The notes under the pieces: generated by a model
Seen by the model: the letters and a program-made list of their open reading frames with translations, nothing else
What the model was told of the DNA's origin: nothing
Database searches by the model: none
Made by a program: the position numbers and the translations under genes
Shown: positions 7,611-7,806 of the stretch, piece by piece
Layout of the letters: every line of letters starts with the position of its first letter
Position numbering within the stretch: position 1 is the stretch's first letter
DNA from: Paramuribaculum sp.
Lineage (GTDB): Bacteria > Bacteroidota > Bacteroidia > Bacteroidales > Muribaculaceae
Direction: 5' to 3'
DNA length: 7,806 bases
NCBI GenBank assembly: GCA_029051835.1
Contig: JAIDKJ010000304.1
Coordinates: forward strand, 1 to 7,806

Positions 7611-7806
7611 ATGACAACAGTTGATTTCAAGCAGAAGCTTACTTCACTTCAGGCCAATATGTTCAACTTCGCTTATATGCTCACGTCAGATCGCGAAGAT
7701 GCCGCCGACCTCATGCAGGATACGATGCTGAAGGTACTTGACAATGCCGACAAGGATACCGGCAACTCGAAGTTCAAAGGAGGGGTGTTCGCTATCATGC
7801 GCCACA
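7611..7806 (+). CDS. ECF-type RNA polymerase sigma factor, 3' end cut by window
   Basis: The first 65 codons (MTTVDFKQKLTSLQANMFNFAYMLTSDREDAADLM begins at 7611, here given in part as LTSDREDAADLMQDTMLKVL) match sigma-70 region 2 of extracytoplasmic-function sigma factors: a helix with a conserved aromatic stretch (FNFAYMLT), the core-RNAP-binding DREDAADLMQDT helix, and FKGGVFAIMRH where the -10 recognition part begins. The usual Trp of 'nFKGWlftImrN' is Gly here. Region 4 and any anti-sigma partner lie beyond the right edge. It is divergent from guaB, with 289 bases between the two start codons. The ATG at 7611 is the first good start after the promoter, with an A-rich leader and no Shine-Dalgarno sequence. 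Confidence 0.85.
   Translation, partial: MTTVDFKQKLTSLQANMFNFAYMLTSDREDAADLMQDTMLKVLDNADKDTGNSKFKGGVFAIMRH

Noticed and set aside
1..7806. CRISPR arrays, tRNA or rRNA genes, insertion sequences, phage genes
   Set aside because: I looked for regular repeats with spacers, cloverleaf patterns, transposase motifs and terminal inverted repeats on both strands and found none.

Overview
The window looks like a chromosomal segment from a member of the Bacteroidales, most likely of the Muribaculaceae type. The evidence is a set of promoters with the Bacteroidetes -7 element TAnnTTTG, A-rich leaders without a Shine-Dalgarno sequence, a family GH92 lipoprotein glycosidase, a Bacteroidetes-style SurA-like protein directly behind guaB, and a fairly GC-rich coding bias. 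The family-level placement is inference.

Left part (1-3200), carbohydrate and envelope genes on the + strand. A GH92 alpha-mannosidase lipoprotein enters from the left edge with only the first part of its signal peptide missing. Next comes a 134-residue lipoprotein of unknown function with its own promoter and a strong intrinsic terminator. After that, a well-formed promoter drives a short reading frame that starts like a secreted GH2 glycosidase (signal peptide, then the N-terminal GTGR...NPAWRFHRGDV...GA block) but loses all resemblance after about 70 residues and stops. It is best read as the decayed front end of a GH2 gene.

Middle part (3300-5000). gpmI, the cofactor-independent phosphoglycerate mutase of glycolysis, is complete with all metal and substrate residues. 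It has its own promoter and ends in a long hairpin terminator.

Right part (5067-7321), minus strand. guaB (IMP dehydrogenase, guanine nucleotide synthesis) is followed with a 4-base GTGA overlap by a secreted protein that resembles the flanks of the Bacteroidetes SurA-like foldase family but has no parvulin (PPIase) domain. This pair converges on gpmI. Divergent from guaB, the first 65 codons of an ECF sigma factor run off the right edge. The guaB/sigma intergenic region holds a helically spaced set of TTGTAAC-like repeats just upstream of the sigma factor promoter.

Most of the window is housekeeping or ordinary accessory sequence. I see no clear new multi-gene system. The points most worth a second look are the GH2 remnant with a live-looking promoter, the PPIase-less SurA-like protein, and the repeat array in front of the sigma factor.
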